A stretch of 25,624 nt of DNA, from contig JBBTXL010000023.1 in NCBI GenBank assembly GCA_038062295.1, positions 1 through 25,624 on the forward strand, read 5' to 3'. Under the pieces are notes generated by a model. That model made no database searches and was not told where the DNA came from. It saw nothing but the letters and a program-made list of their open reading frames with translations. Position numbers and translations under genes: made by a program. Origin of the DNA: JBBTXL01 sp038062295 (GTDB lineage: Bacteria > Patescibacteriota > Minisyncoccia > GWC2-36-17 > WO2-46-25). Shown piece after piece: positions 1 to 9,055 of this stretch; the stretch's first letter is position 1; the number at the start of each line of letters is the position of its first letter.

Positions 1-2786
1 CGGGAAACCAATCTCCGAAGTCCAACCAAGACTCCGATACGACGCAGGCAGCTGCCGACACGACCGCGCCGACTACGCCAACCCTTTCGGGAACAGTGGC
101 ATCCGCGACCCGCATTGATCTTTCATGGACGGCATCCACCGACCCGACCGTCTCGGGACAGACCACCTCGGGGCTGAACCGGTATGAAGTGTATCGCAAC
201 GGTTCACTGGTCACCACGCTTGGCACGAGTGTTATTTCATATTCGAATACCGGCCTCGCGCCCGCAACCTCCTACTCGTTCTTTATCAGGGCGTTTGACA
301 ACACGGGAAACAGTATCACATCAAACACCGTTATGCTCAGCACTCCTTCGGCACCCGACACCACCGCCCCGTCCGTTCCCACGGGTTTGAATGCCGTCCC
401 GGCATCCTCATCCCAGATCAATCTTTCCTGGAACGCTTCCACCGACCCGACCGTCTCGGGACAGACCACCTCGGGTCTCGCGGGTTACCGCGTGTATCGC
501 GACGGCGCGTTGGCGGGGAGCGTCGGGCCGACCACGACGGTGTATGCCGATTCAGGTCTTACGCCTTCCACCGCATATACCTATACCGTGAGCGCGTATG
601 ACAATATAGGGAACGAGTCGGGGCAGTCCGCGCCTCGTTCCGCAACAACACAGCCGCCGCCGCCCACACCCGACACCACCGCCCCGTCCGTTCCCACGGG
701 TTTGAATGCCGTCCCGGCATCCTCATCCCAGATCAATCTTTCCTGGAACGCTTCCACCGACCCGACCGTCTCGGGACAGACCACCTCGGGTCTCGCGGGT
801 TACCGCGTGTATCGCGACGGCGCGTTGGCGGGGAGCGTTGCGGTTTCGGCAACGTCGTTTGCGGATACCGGCCGCGCGGAAAGCACAACCTATACCTATA
901 CCGTGAGCGCGTATGACGGCGCAGGCAACGAGTCGGCGCAATCCGGACAGGAGCAAGCTACCACACCCGACACCACGCCGCCGCAAATTTCAAACGGCCA
1001 GCCGGTGGGCGCGCTTTCGGCAGCGGTGACGAGCGTGACGCTTGCGGTAGACACCAACGAGCCGTCCTATTGCAGGTATGCCACGACCAACACGGATTTC
1101 TTTTCCATGACCGGCGCGGTTGGTAGCGATTTCACGCGTGATGCGGCGCGCACGCACCACACAGCAACGCTTGCGGTGAGCGCCGGCAATTCATATTTGT
1201 ATTATGTGCGGTGCCAGGATGACCCGGCGGGGAACGTGAACACGACCAGCTATATCATCGCGTTTTCCGTGGCGACGCCGCCCAACGCGTTGCCGGTTGC
1301 GGTGATAACGGTTGTGCCGACGTCGGGCGACGCGCCGCTTCCCGTTTCGGCAAGCGCTGCCGGCAGTTCCGACCCGGACGGGTCTATCATTGAATATCGC
1401 TGGAGCTGGGGGAGCGCATCGCTGCCCGATACCATCGGCCCCGCAAACGCAACCCAAACCTACACGACGGCAGGGACCTATACCATGACGCTCCGCGTGG
1501 TGGACAACCAGGGTGGTGTGGGACAGGCAACCCAAACCATTGCCGTCACCGCTCCCGCGCAAGTGCTGCCCCCTCCGCCTCCCACCGCGGGCATTTGCGC
1601 CATGGAATGCAACCCCACCAACCCATGCGTTGCCCCCAACATCTGCAGCCCCGCGGGGTATTGCGTCGCGCAGGGAAGCATCGGTACCGGACCGGTGCGT
1701 GACAACGGCGTTGCAACTTCACTGGACGGAAGTGCCCAGTCGCCGCCCGGGACGCTACCCGAGGGCACGAAATCAGCAATTTTAAGCGTGACGACAGATG
1801 TGAACGCGCAGTGCCAGTACGCCACGCAGGATGTTCCGTATGGCAGCTCGCAGGCAAGCTTGTTCACGTCCACTGGTTTGACGAGCCATTCCGTCACGCT
1901 CACCGGTTTGGGCACGACGCCGACGCAGAGCGGCGGCGGCAGGACATTCACGTACTATGTGCGGTGCAAGGATACGACAACGGGAGAGGTGAACACGAGC
2001 ACGCCGTTGAGCGACAGCGAATACCCGATATCACTCACCATCGGCGGGTCGACGCTCGTGACCGGCCCCAGCCCCTACACCTGCTTTATCAACCAAAGTT
2101 TTATTAAGAATTTTATCCCGTATTTCTTTGATGTATGCATTCCGGGAGCGGCTTGCGTACCAACTACCTGCGTGGCCCCTGCCCCCGCCTGCGGAACAAC
2201 CACATCGGGAACCGACAATTGCGGCAGCGCATGCACGAGGGTTGGCAGTGCATGTGCGGCCTGTGTCGTAACCACCTGCAGCGCTCCTGCCCCCGCCTGC
2301 GGAACAACCACATCGGGAACCGACAACTGCGGCAATCCATGCACCAGAGTAGGCAGTTCATGCGCGGGCTGTGTGCCAATCCCAATCACCTGCAGCGCTC
2401 CTGCCCCCGCCTGCGGGACGAGCACAAGTGGAACCGACAATTGCGGCCCGTGTATCAGAACAGCACCCGCGTGCACTTTCTATGGTGGCATTCATACTCC
2501 TACCGACTGTACAAGTCTCGGCGGAACCGTGGTAGATGATGGTACATACCAATTCTGTCGGATGTCGGGCTCTTCTTGCCTTGCCGGCTGGACCGTCTAT
2601 ACCAACCCCGCTGGAGTTCCCTGGACTACCACAACTGCTAATACATGTACTGGCACTGGCGGTTCTTGCATAACCGGTTCTCATACTTGGAATGATATAC
2701 CAGTGGCAAGCGAACAATGTCCTTATATTGACAACGGTAATATGTTGACATGTTCTGTCATCACTGCACAGATAGGTTGTTACTAA
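1..2786 (+). CDS. Secreted FnIII/PKD/Cys-rich repeat protein, 5'-truncated by window edge
   Basis: The frame is open from the first base, so the GTG at 96 is internal and the true start lies upstream. About 927 residues are visible; numbering here is from the codon at nt 3. Residues 1-14 look like the tail of one more FnIII domain. Three FnIII domains follow (about 20-116, 117-218, 222-320), the last two nearly identical. Next come a two-Cys domain ending in YYVRC (322-420), a PKD-like domain (426-515), a proline linker, a Cys cluster (530-555), a second YYVRC domain (579-683), three Cys-rich repeats of 36-38 residues (713-821) and a Cys-rich tail to residue 927. No membrane segment is visible at the C-terminus, so it is probably secreted or held by partners. 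FnIII and PKD folds usually act in adhesion or as spacers; no catalytic domain is recognisable. Codon use in the last 300 nt looks more AT-rich than before it. Confidence 0.88.
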   Translation, partial: GNQSPKSNQDSDTTQAAADTTAPTTPTLSGTVASATRIDLSWTASTDPTVSGQTTSGLNRYEVYRNGSLVTTLGTSVISYSNTGLAPATSYSFFIRAFDNTGNSITSNTVMLSTPSAPDTTAPSVPTGLNAVPASSSQINLSWNASTDPTVSGQTTSGLAGYRVYRDGALAGSVGPTTTVYADSGLTPSTAYTYTVSAYDNIGNESGQSAPRSATTQPPPPTPDTTAPSVPTGLNAVPASSSQINLSWNASTDPTVSGQTTSGLAGYRVYRDGALAGSVAVSATSFADTGRAESTTYTYTVSAYDGAGNESAQSGQEQATTPDTTPPQISNGQPVGALSAAVTSVTLAVDTNEPSYCRYATTNTDFFSMTGAVGSDFTRDAARTHHTATLAVSAGNSYLYYVRCQDDPAGNVNTTSYIIAFSVATPPNALPVAVITVVPTSGDAPLPVSASAAGSSDPDGSIIEYRWSWGSASLPDTIGPANATQTYTTAGTYTMTLRVVDNQGGVGQATQTIAVTAPAQVLPPPPPTAGICAMECNPTNPCVAPNICSPAGYCVAQGSIGTGPVRDNGVATSLDGSAQSPPGTLPEGTKSAILSVTTDVNAQCQYATQDVPYGSSQASLFTSTGLTSHSVTLTGLGTTPTQSGGGRTFTYYVRCKDTTTGEVNTSTPLSDSEYPISLTIGGSTLVTGPSPYTCFINQSFIKNFIPYFFDVCIPGAACVPTTCVAPAPACGTTTSGTDNCGSACTRVGSACAACVVTTCSAPAPACGTTTSGTDNCGNPCTRVGSSCAGCVPIPITCSAPAPACGTSTSGTDNCGPCIRTAPACTFYGGIHTPTDCTSLGGTVVDDGTYQFCRMSGSSCLAGWTVYTNPAGVPWTTTTANTCTGTGGSCITGSHTWNDIPVASEQCPYIDNGNMLTCSVITAQIGCY
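352..838 (+). repeat. Two identical 172-bp direct copies (352-523 and 667-838) within FnIII domains
   Basis: By direct reading the two copies match base for base over 172 bp at an offset of 315 bp (105 codons, one FnIII unit), and diverge at 524 versus 839. A shorter stretch of the same sequence recurs around 148-176 in the preceding FnIII domain. Identity at silent positions suggests recent duplication or gene conversion rather than selection on the protein alone. Confidence 0.9.
2178..2460 (+). repeat. Three tandem Cys-rich coding repeats
   Basis: Copies begin near 2178, 2286 and 2400, giving spacings of 108 and 114 bp (36 and 38 residues). Each encodes the pattern APAPACGT-TSGTDNCG followed by further cysteines. 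The first two are almost identical in DNA; the third has drifted and lost residues after the NCG. They probably form small disulfide-stabilised units on the cell surface. Confidence 0.85.
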
Positions 2787-2801
2787 TATTTTTTTAGCAT
2801 T

Positions 2802-2807
2802 TATAAA
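2802..2807 (+). promoter_or_regulatory. -10 box TATAAA, leaderless-type promoter
   Basis: TATAAA ends exactly 6 nt before the ATG at 2814, and no SD is present between them. A weak -35-like TTGTTA lies at 2777-2782 with a 19-nt spacer. It fits the repeated arrangement seen in this window, in which transcription would start at or next to the initiation codon. Confidence 0.4.
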
Positions 2808-2813
2808 ACTCAC

Positions 2814-3368
2814 ATGGCTTTTAAGCTGACACTACCATTATTTCTTTCCCTGATGTTTTTGGTGTGGGGGGCGCAGACATACTCCCAGCCACCGCATACC
2901 CTCACTGTCAACAAAAGCCCCTCCTACACCTATGGTACCGTTACCGTCACCGCTCCCTCCCCTGTTCTTTCCTGCGACCCGGGATGTAATTCCATATCCC
3001 CACTATATCCATCCGGCGTTTCCGTTACGCTAACCGCCACCCCGGCATCAGGGCATGTTTTTTCCGGTTGGAGCGGATGCGATTCGGTTATGGGTAGCGA
3101 CAGCAAGCAATGCGCCGTCTCCGTAAACAGCATAAGAACAGTCACTGCAAATTTTTCTTCCAGTTCCGTCCCACCGATGCCCAACGGAACCACAGAACCT
3201 CCTGCACCCCCAACGATAACCGGTGCCGCCAGCAGTACCGCAAGTGTTTCCGAAGAAAATGCGAACTCCAGCAGCTGGCAATGGCTGATGTTCGCGGCCG
3301 TTGCAGTTTTACTTTCAATCTTCGCTTTCATCATGTTCCGCGCCTGGAGAGCGTACCGATACTCATGA
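2814..3368 (+). CDS. Membrane-anchored surface protein with divergent InlB B-repeat domain
   Basis: A 184-residue protein. Residues 1-25 form a signal peptide (hydrophobic, ending near TYSQ). Residues 28-115 match the divergent InlB B-repeat pattern: a start like LTVNKSPSYTYGTVT, two cysteines near CDPGC, a central VTLTATPASGHVFSGWSGCD and an end in RTVTANF. A Pro/Ser/Thr-rich stalk follows (116-155), then a single membrane helix (about 157-176) and a short basic tail RAWRAYRYS, giving an outside-facing domain anchored at its C-terminus. This fold is common in surface proteins of Gram-positives, Bacteroidetes and CPR; the ligand is unknown. The start at 2814 is supported by the signal peptide and a -10 box 6 nt upstream. 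The gene is 27 bp after its neighbour and 22 bp before the giant gene. Its codon use appears more AT-rich than that of the flanking giants. Confidence 0.82.
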   Translation: MAFKLTLPLFLSLMFLVWGAQTYSQPPHTLTVNKSPSYTYGTVTVTAPSPVLSCDPGCNSISPLYPSGVSVTLTATPASGHVFSGWSGCDSVMGSDSKQCAVSVNSIRTVTANFSSSSVPPMPNGTTEPPAPPTITGAASSTASVSEENANSSSWQWLMFAAVAVLLSIFAFIMFRAWRAYRYS

Positions 3369-3375
3369 ATACTAA

Positions 3376-3384
3376 TGATATAAT
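3376..3384 (+). promoter_or_regulatory. Extended -10 promoter (TGATATAAT), leaderless start of the giant gene
   Basis: TATAAT at 3379-3384 is preceded by TG one base upstream, which is the extended -10 form. It ends 6 nt before the ATG at 3391. No SD is visible. The -35 region is poor, as is usual for extended -10 promoters. Confidence 0.55.
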
Positions 3385-3390
3385 GTTTGC

Positions 3391-6300
3391 ATGAAAGTTT
3401 TCAGAACAATTGTTGTTACTGGTGCAATCGCCGTGTCGTTTCTCGGAGTTTTTTCGGGCGTATTATTTGCGCAGCCATCGCCGGATACATGTCCCGGGAA
3501 TGACACGTTGAACGCGTATACGTGCGGGGCGACGTATCATAATGAGAGCGGATGCAGGGATGTTGCCGGAGTGCAATCCAGAACGGTTATTTGCTATCAG
3601 GATGATTATGTTGTTCGTTCAGATACTGAATGCAGGGGCGGTGAGCCTGATCCTGAATGTCCCGGTTCTGACAACGGCGACCGCAATGACTTTGTTTGTG
3701 CCCTCAACGACTTTATAAGATGTTACGACACCCATTTTGTTGAAGGTTGCATTGAAGGCTTTGATATTAACGAAGAGTGGGATTATAGAATAGTACAGTG
3801 TTATCCCAACGACCCGCCCCCGCCCGCATGGCAGCCCATTCCATGTTCCATAACGAACCAAAGCTGTCCTACAAATCCGGGCGTTACCTGTATCAACAAC
3901 TTTTGCGGATATATTCCCACATCGCCGCGCGTTGATACGAACGGGTTTACATGCCAACTGAATGCAAGCGGCGCCGAATGGACCAAACGGTACCAGTCGC
4001 CAACGGGCGGCATAACCCAGGGGTACGCGACGGCGGTTGATGGTGCGGGGAACGTGTACGTTGCGGGCGAAGTGTTTGACATCACCACCGGTGATTTTGA
4101 CGCATTTGTGGCAAAGTACAACCCCAATGGTACGCCGTATTCATCGTTTGGCCAGCAGGGTGTTGTGCGCTATGACCGTTCCGGCAACAACGATATGGCA
4201 TACGGTATTGCCATTGACAGCGCGGGTAATATTTACATTGCAGGGAAGACATCATCGGTAGGTGGTAGCCCAAACAGGCTGTTGCTAATAAAATTCGGAC
4301 CTGATGGCGCTCTTACCGGTGCATTCAACGCGCAGGATCCGGGCGGGTTAAACAGTACCGGAAGAGGCATTGCGGTTGCAAATGGGAACGTGTACGTTGC
4401 GGGCGACCGGGGTAATATCGCGGCGCTGTGGGTTTTTGACCAGACCACCGGCGTTCTCATCGCCGGTCAGTATGGTCCCGGCGCAACTTCCGCGGCGCTT
4501 TCCGTTGCAGCAGATAGCAGTGGGGTGTATACCACCGGGTACCAATCTACCAACAACGGCGATATGTTCGTGCGTGGGTTCAGCACTTCCGGCGCACTGC
4601 GCTGGACGAGCGGATACGATGTGGCTTCAGAGGCGTCAGTCACAGATAGTGCCACCACGAGATTAAGCGGGAGCCTCGGCTCCTTTGGTGGTTTTTGTAA
4701 TGCTTGGACGAACGCCATGAATACTTCTTCGTTTGTGGCACCCTACGATGGCAGCGTGAGAGTAACGGTTGATCTTGATGGGGCTGATTCGACTGATGGC
4801 ATTCGGCTAAAACTGCAATGTTCTGTTTCTGGTTCCGGTTTTGGTTTTTTGGGCAGTACGGTTGATTGTTCTAGTATCATGTGTGGTCCTGACCAAAACA
4901 ACGATCCACCCACATCGATAACGTTAACGACAAACTCATCGGTATCTGCCGGAACGCGTGTAACTCTTGCAGCATCAGCGTTTGAGGACCGTGACGGTGG
5001 CGATACCGATTGCCAAGCGTGGGGAGACCCTGCCTATTGCTATAACAGTAATGTTAACGATATCAGCAACAAAAGGTGGGAAATTCTTCCCAGTCCTCAA
5101 ATCTCCGAGATCGGCAAAGGCATTGCAATAAGTCAAGACGGGCAAACAGTGTTTGTCACCGGGTATCAGTCTACCAACGGTGGCGACGCTTCTTTAAATG
5201 CGTATCGTTCATCAAACGGCGAGTCTACGTGGGTGAAGACATACAATTCCGACGGCATCAATAGCGATACGGGACGCGGGGTGGCGGCAGGCAGTGAGGG
5301 TAGAGTGTATGTTACCGGTTCACAAGCGACCACGAATGGCGATGTGTTTATGCATGAATATTTTTCGGGTGATTACGATGGTCTTTTACAGGCAGCCATC
5401 GCGCCTATGCTTTCTACGGAAGAATCGGGATTTGGGGTTGCGGTCAATAATTCGGGTGAAGTGTATGTTGCCGGTTTTGAAAATACTAATAACGGGCAGG
5501 CGTTCGTGAGCAAGTATAGTTGTAGTGCTGCTGCGTCGGGTTCCGGAGCATCCAACGGGGTCTTTACCGTATTACCTGGTTACACGGTTCTTGCCGGCAC
5601 GACGGTATACGTTGACGCGTCGCAAAGTAGCGCCGGCATCGTTTCCTTTGCATGGAACTGGGATGATGCTGGCGCAACGGACTCTGGCGTTCAGAGTTCT
5701 CATCGGTACAATACACCCGGTCCATACACGATTTTACTGACTACCACGGATAATACGGGGCAAACACAAGTCACGCCGCAGGACATAGAAGTTGTGCCAA
5801 ACACGGCGCCGACCGCAGCCTTTGTCCCCACGCCGGCAATCGGTGTGGCGCCGCTCACGGTGCGGGTGGACGGAGCAGGGAGCGGCGCGGGAGGAAATGA
5901 TACGGAAGACTTTGGTGACACCATTTCGTTTTCCTGGGACTGGGGGGATGACACCGCGTCAAGCTACGGCCGAGTGTCAGCGCATACCTACACGACAACC
6001 GGAACATATACCATTACGTTGACGGTGACGGACATGGGAGGACTCGCCGCAGTGGCAACCTTTGCCGTGGATGCAACCAACCGATATGTGTGCACGACCG
6101 GCACGGGGCCGGGCGGCGCGTGCGCCGGCGCAACGCCGGTGTGCGGGCCGTCGGATACGACGCCGGGCGCAACGCAATGTTACGGGTGCATGACCGACGC
6201 GCAGTGCGGCGTGGGGTATTCATGCGCGGGAACAAACTGTAAAACAGGCGAGTTGTGTCCGGGGGTCAACGACAGCGGTTCGTATTTGTGTCCGGCCGAC

Positions 6301-9054
6301 GGGAGGTGCATGAATGCAAACAGCATAAAAAACCAGTGTGTGCCGAGTTCATCCACACTACCCACACAATGCTACGTGGAGGCGGTTGGTGCGTGTATGC
6401 AGAGCTCCGATTGCACGGCGAGCGTGCAGGGCGGTGTGTGCGATCTGGAGGACTCTACAAGCGTTACCTACCAGCAGTGCAAATACGCGCGGTGCCTGAA
6501 CGAATCGCCCATTCCGTGCGATAGTGATCTCGACTGCGCGCAGGGCGACGGCATTTGTTACAACAACCTGTGCGACTTTGTGTACGATTGCGCGTATGGG
6601 CCAGGGCTTGGGGGTGTGGTGCGGCCGTATCTTACCGAAGCGCCGCCGCCTCCCCCCGCTATGCCCGTCGGCGTGCAGCCAAACGGTGAAGCATGTACCC
6701 AGCCAACGCCCACGGCGCCCAATAACTGCGAAGGGTTAAACGGCTGCTTATATTACAACTATCAAACGATCAAAGGCGATAAATGCAGCGCGGACGTTGC
6801 ATGTCTCCCCGGGTGGACATGTCAAAACGACGGATTCTGCTATATAGGACTATCGCTTCCGGCAACCGCAAACAATCCGGTTGGCAACAGCGTTGCAAAC
6901 TGCATCAACGAATATCAGGGGGGAACGGGATGTGTGTATTACGGCAGTTTGTCAGACCCCGACCCCACGCACAGCAAAGTCAATTGTTTGCCGCGCGCAA
7001 CCAACGAAACAAACAAGAAAGGAAATGCGGCTAATGCCGGCATTCCCGCAGGGTGTATCGTTGTTGACAAAGGCAACAGTGTGAAAGAATACAACTGTTC
7101 CGGTATCAACGGGTGCTATTACTACGCCGACGGGAAAATAGATTGTACCTATACGGACACCATCACGAGCGGACCGGGGTGTATCTACGAGCCAAACCCC
7201 GCGGGCGCCATTGTATGTCCCGGTTCAACCCAGCCGATCACCGCGGGGGACAACTTTGTGCAATGTCTGTTGAACCCCGACGCGCTGCTGCCCGGGTTCC
7301 TTGCCGCGTCCAGCACGGCGGGGCTTTTACCTTGCGGCACGAGCGCGGACTGTCCGCTGGACCAAAACGGCAGTCAGATGATCTGTGTGGGCGGTACCTG
7401 TTTCTCGCAGTGTGAAAACGATGTGAACTGCGCCTCGGGTTTGCAATGCATTGTGTCGCAGTGTCCCAGCGGGACAACATATAATCCGACATTAGATTTG
7501 TGTGAGGACGGCAGTTGCACGACGACGTTTGATTGTCCGACCCAGCAATACACCTGCAGCGCCACCTGCAGCACCGGCCAGCCGTGTTGTACTATTCCGC
7601 CGTGTCCGTCCGGCACCACATGGAATCAAGCAACGCAGCAATGCGAAACGACATCATGCGTTCCCGGCACCATTTGTCCCGACGGCCAAATGTGCCCCGC
7701 AAACGGCATCTGCCCCGATCCTATTCCCGCATGCACCGGTGCAACGCCGACCGGCACCTTGCCGATGGGGACGACCCAAACAAATATCGGCATGACCACG
7801 ACAGAGGATTCGTTCTGCCGCTACACCACGCTCATCACTGATCTGGCGGAGCCGTTCACGTTCACGAACCTGACGCTGTTTTCACCGACAGGCGGCATGA
7901 GCCACTTTTCACCGGTGGTGGGTCTTTTTACACTACCCAGCATCAACGCGTACTTCGTGAAATGTCAGGCAGTCGCTCCGCCTCAAACCATCACGCCACG
8001 AGCATGCCAGATACAATTTGGCGTGGGTGCGTGCACGCCGGGCACGCGATGCCCCGACGGCCAAATGTGCCCCGCAAACGGCATCTGCCCGCCAACGGCA
8101 ATTTGCGCAGGCGCGATGGTGAACAACATAGCAGTGCCGCCCACACCCGCACTTTCCACCGGAATGCAAACAGCGGCAATCGGTATGACAACGACACTCG
8201 CCGCGAACTGCGTGTATTCGGCAATACCAACAGAATCTTTTGCGCAGATGACGCCGTTTGCCGCAACCGGCGGCACCAGCCACAGCGCGACGGTCGGCAG
8301 CCCCGCCCCCGCGCAGCCGCTTGCCACGGGCAACAACACGCAGTATGTGCGCTGCCGGGATGTTGGTACGCAGGAGGAAACGTACTGCCGCATTCCGTTC
8401 TCTGTCGGGATGTGCAACCAGGAGTATCAGTGTTCCAACGGCTGGCAGTGCGTGCCCAACACGGGGAACGGCATCTGCATTCCGCTCATGTGCACCCCAC
8501 TCTCTCCCGGGTATGACCCGGCAACGCAAACCTGTTCGAATGTTTGGTGCGATCCGAGCGACCCCCGGTACGACCCGGCAACGCAAACCTGTCCCATTGT
8601 GCGTTGTTCCATCGGGACGTGGTACGATTCCGGCACCGGCGCGTGCGTGAACTGCAGTTCGGTGCCTGCTCCAGCAGTCTGTGGACCTGATAACCGGATT
8701 TGCATCATCAACCCGGCGTTGTGTCAAACGCATGGCGATCCATTCGGGGTGACTCCCGGCGAGCTTACCTGTAATACGCTCGGATACGAATTCCACGGCA
8801 CGGCGGTGACGCCGCTGGGGAATTGCGACCTCGTCGCCATCATTCTCGCCATTCTGTCGTGGCTCGCGTGGATCGTCGCCCTGCTTGCGGTGTTCTCGGG
8901 CTTGCGCGCGGCGTATCTGTATATCACCTCCGCAGGGGACGAGAAAAAACTCCGCGACGCGCGCGCATACCTTATTTACACGACCGTGGGTGTAGGTGTT
9001 GCCATCCTATCATTCAGCATTGTCGCCATCACAAGGGCATTGATGAACATCTAA
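3391..9054 (+). CDS. Giant secreted SBBP-propeller/PKD/Cys-rich protein with C-terminal T4SS-pilin-like domain
   Basis: An 1887-residue protein. Residues 1-28 form a signal peptide ending in LFAQ. Order: a Cys-rich N-region (30-190); SBBP-type propeller blades of the form GxxVAxDxxGNVYVAGxT near 211, 270, 325 and 369; an unrelated beta-rich, Cys-containing insert (about 414-570); three more blades near 575, 628 and 681; PKD domains (723-803, 804-895); a long Cys-rich region (896-1447) with many CxxDxDC-like modules; two domains of the two-Cys YVRC type (1448-1540, 1571-1674); short YDPATQTC repeats; and a C-terminal pair of membrane helices (1812-1887) joined by ITSAGDEKKLRDAR. That last unit matches the short pilin-like proteins encoded just downstream. 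SBBP and PKD folds are typical of adhesins; the C-terminal domain belongs to the CPR T4SS-pilin (VirB2/TrbC-like) group. Inference: a giant adhesin that is anchored in the membrane, or built into a pilus-like assembly, by a pilin fold. The next gene starts 1 nt after its stop. Confidence 0.88.
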   Translation: MKVFRTIVVTGAIAVSFLGVFSGVLFAQPSPDTCPGNDTLNAYTCGATYHNESGCRDVAGVQSRTVICYQDDYVVRSDTECRGGEPDPECPGSDNGDRNDFVCALNDFIRCYDTHFVEGCIEGFDINEEWDYRIVQCYPNDPPPPAWQPIPCSITNQSCPTNPGVTCINNFCGYIPTSPRVDTNGFTCQLNASGAEWTKRYQSPTGGITQGYATAVDGAGNVYVAGEVFDITTGDFDAFVAKYNPNGTPYSSFGQQGVVRYDRSGNNDMAYGIAIDSAGNIYIAGKTSSVGGSPNRLLLIKFGPDGALTGAFNAQDPGGLNSTGRGIAVANGNVYVAGDRGNIAALWVFDQTTGVLIAGQYGPGATSAALSVAADSSGVYTTGYQSTNNGDMFVRGFSTSGALRWTSGYDVASEASVTDSATTRLSGSLGSFGGFCNAWTNAMNTSSFVAPYDGSVRVTVDLDGADSTDGIRLKLQCSVSGSGFGFLGSTVDCSSIMCGPDQNNDPPTSITLTTNSSVSAGTRVTLAASAFEDRDGGDTDCQAWGDPAYCYNSNVNDISNKRWEILPSPQISEIGKGIAISQDGQTVFVTGYQSTNGGDASLNAYRSSNGESTWVKTYNSDGINSDTGRGVAAGSEGRVYVTGSQATTNGDVFMHEYFSGDYDGLLQAAIAPMLSTEESGFGVAVNNSGEVYVAGFENTNNGQAFVSKYSCSAAASGSGASNGVFTVLPGYTVLAGTTVYVDASQSSAGIVSFAWNWDDAGATDSGVQSSHRYNTPGPYTILLTTTDNTGQTQVTPQDIEVVPNTAPTAAFVPTPAIGVAPLTVRVDGAGSGAGGNDTEDFGDTISFSWDWGDDTASSYGRVSAHTYTTTGTYTITLTVTDMGGLAAVATFAVDATNRYVCTTGTGPGGACAGATPVCGPSDTTPGATQCYGCMTDAQCGVGYSCAGTNCKTGELCPGVNDSGSYLCPADGRCMNANSIKNQCVPSSSTLPTQCYVEAVGACMQSSDCTASVQGGVCDLEDSTSVTYQQCKYARCLNESPIPCDSDLDCAQGDGICYNNLCDFVYDCAYGPGLGGVVRPYLTEAPPPPPAMPVGVQPNGEACTQPTPTAPNNCEGLNGCLYYNYQTIKGDKCSADVACLPGWTCQNDGFCYIGLSLPATANNPVGNSVANCINEYQGGTGCVYYGSLSDPDPTHSKVNCLPRATNETNKKGNAANAGIPAGCIVVDKGNSVKEYNCSGINGCYYYADGKIDCTYTDTITSGPGCIYEPNPAGAIVCPGSTQPITAGDNFVQCLLNPDALLPGFLAASSTAGLLPCGTSADCPLDQNGSQMICVGGTCFSQCENDVNCASGLQCIVSQCPSGTTYNPTLDLCEDGSCTTTFDCPTQQYTCSATCSTGQPCCTIPPCPSGTTWNQATQQCETTSCVPGTICPDGQMCPANGICPDPIPACTGATPTGTLPMGTTQTNIGMTTTEDSFCRYTTLITDLAEPFTFTNLTLFSPTGGMSHFSPVVGLFTLPSINAYFVKCQAVAPPQTITPRACQIQFGVGACTPGTRCPDGQMCPANGICPPTAICAGAMVNNIAVPPTPALSTGMQTAAIGMTTTLAANCVYSAIPTESFAQMTPFAATGGTSHSATVGSPAPAQPLATGNNTQYVRCRDVGTQEETYCRIPFSVGMCNQEYQCSNGWQCVPNTGNGICIPLMCTPLSPGYDPATQTCSNVWCDPSDPRYDPATQTCPIVRCSIGTWYDSGTGACVNCSSVPAPAVCGPDNRICIINPALCQTHGDPFGVTPGELTCNTLGYEFHGTAVTPLGNCDLVAIILAILSWLAWIVALLAVFSGLRAAYLYITSAGDEKKLRDARAYLIYTTVGVGVAILSFSIVAITRALMNI
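7678..8090 (+). repeat. 38-bp exact direct repeat (7678-7715 and 8053-8090) inside the giant gene
   Basis: Two identical 38-bp copies at an offset of 375 bp encode the module PDGQMCPANGICP. Each lies just before a two-Cys YVRC-type domain, so the duplicated unit is a Cys-rich linker plus one such domain, 125 residues long. Confidence 0.85.
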
Positions 9055-9055
9055 T

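Noticed and set aside
352..2460. CRISPR array or mobile element suggested by the direct repeats
   Set aside because: The repeats are in-frame coding units of FnIII and Cys-rich domains with codon-multiple periods, and have no spacers, transposase or terminal inverted repeats.
3366..3368. Alternative genetic code with TGA read as Gly
   Set aside because: TGA ends several genes exactly where the families end (tyrS, trpS, the 184-residue protein), and no in-frame TGA occurs inside conserved genes.
7933..8796. Minus-strand open frame (287 codons) opposite the giant gene
   Set aside because: A Cys/Arg/His-rich shadow of Cys-rich sense codons, with no start signal.
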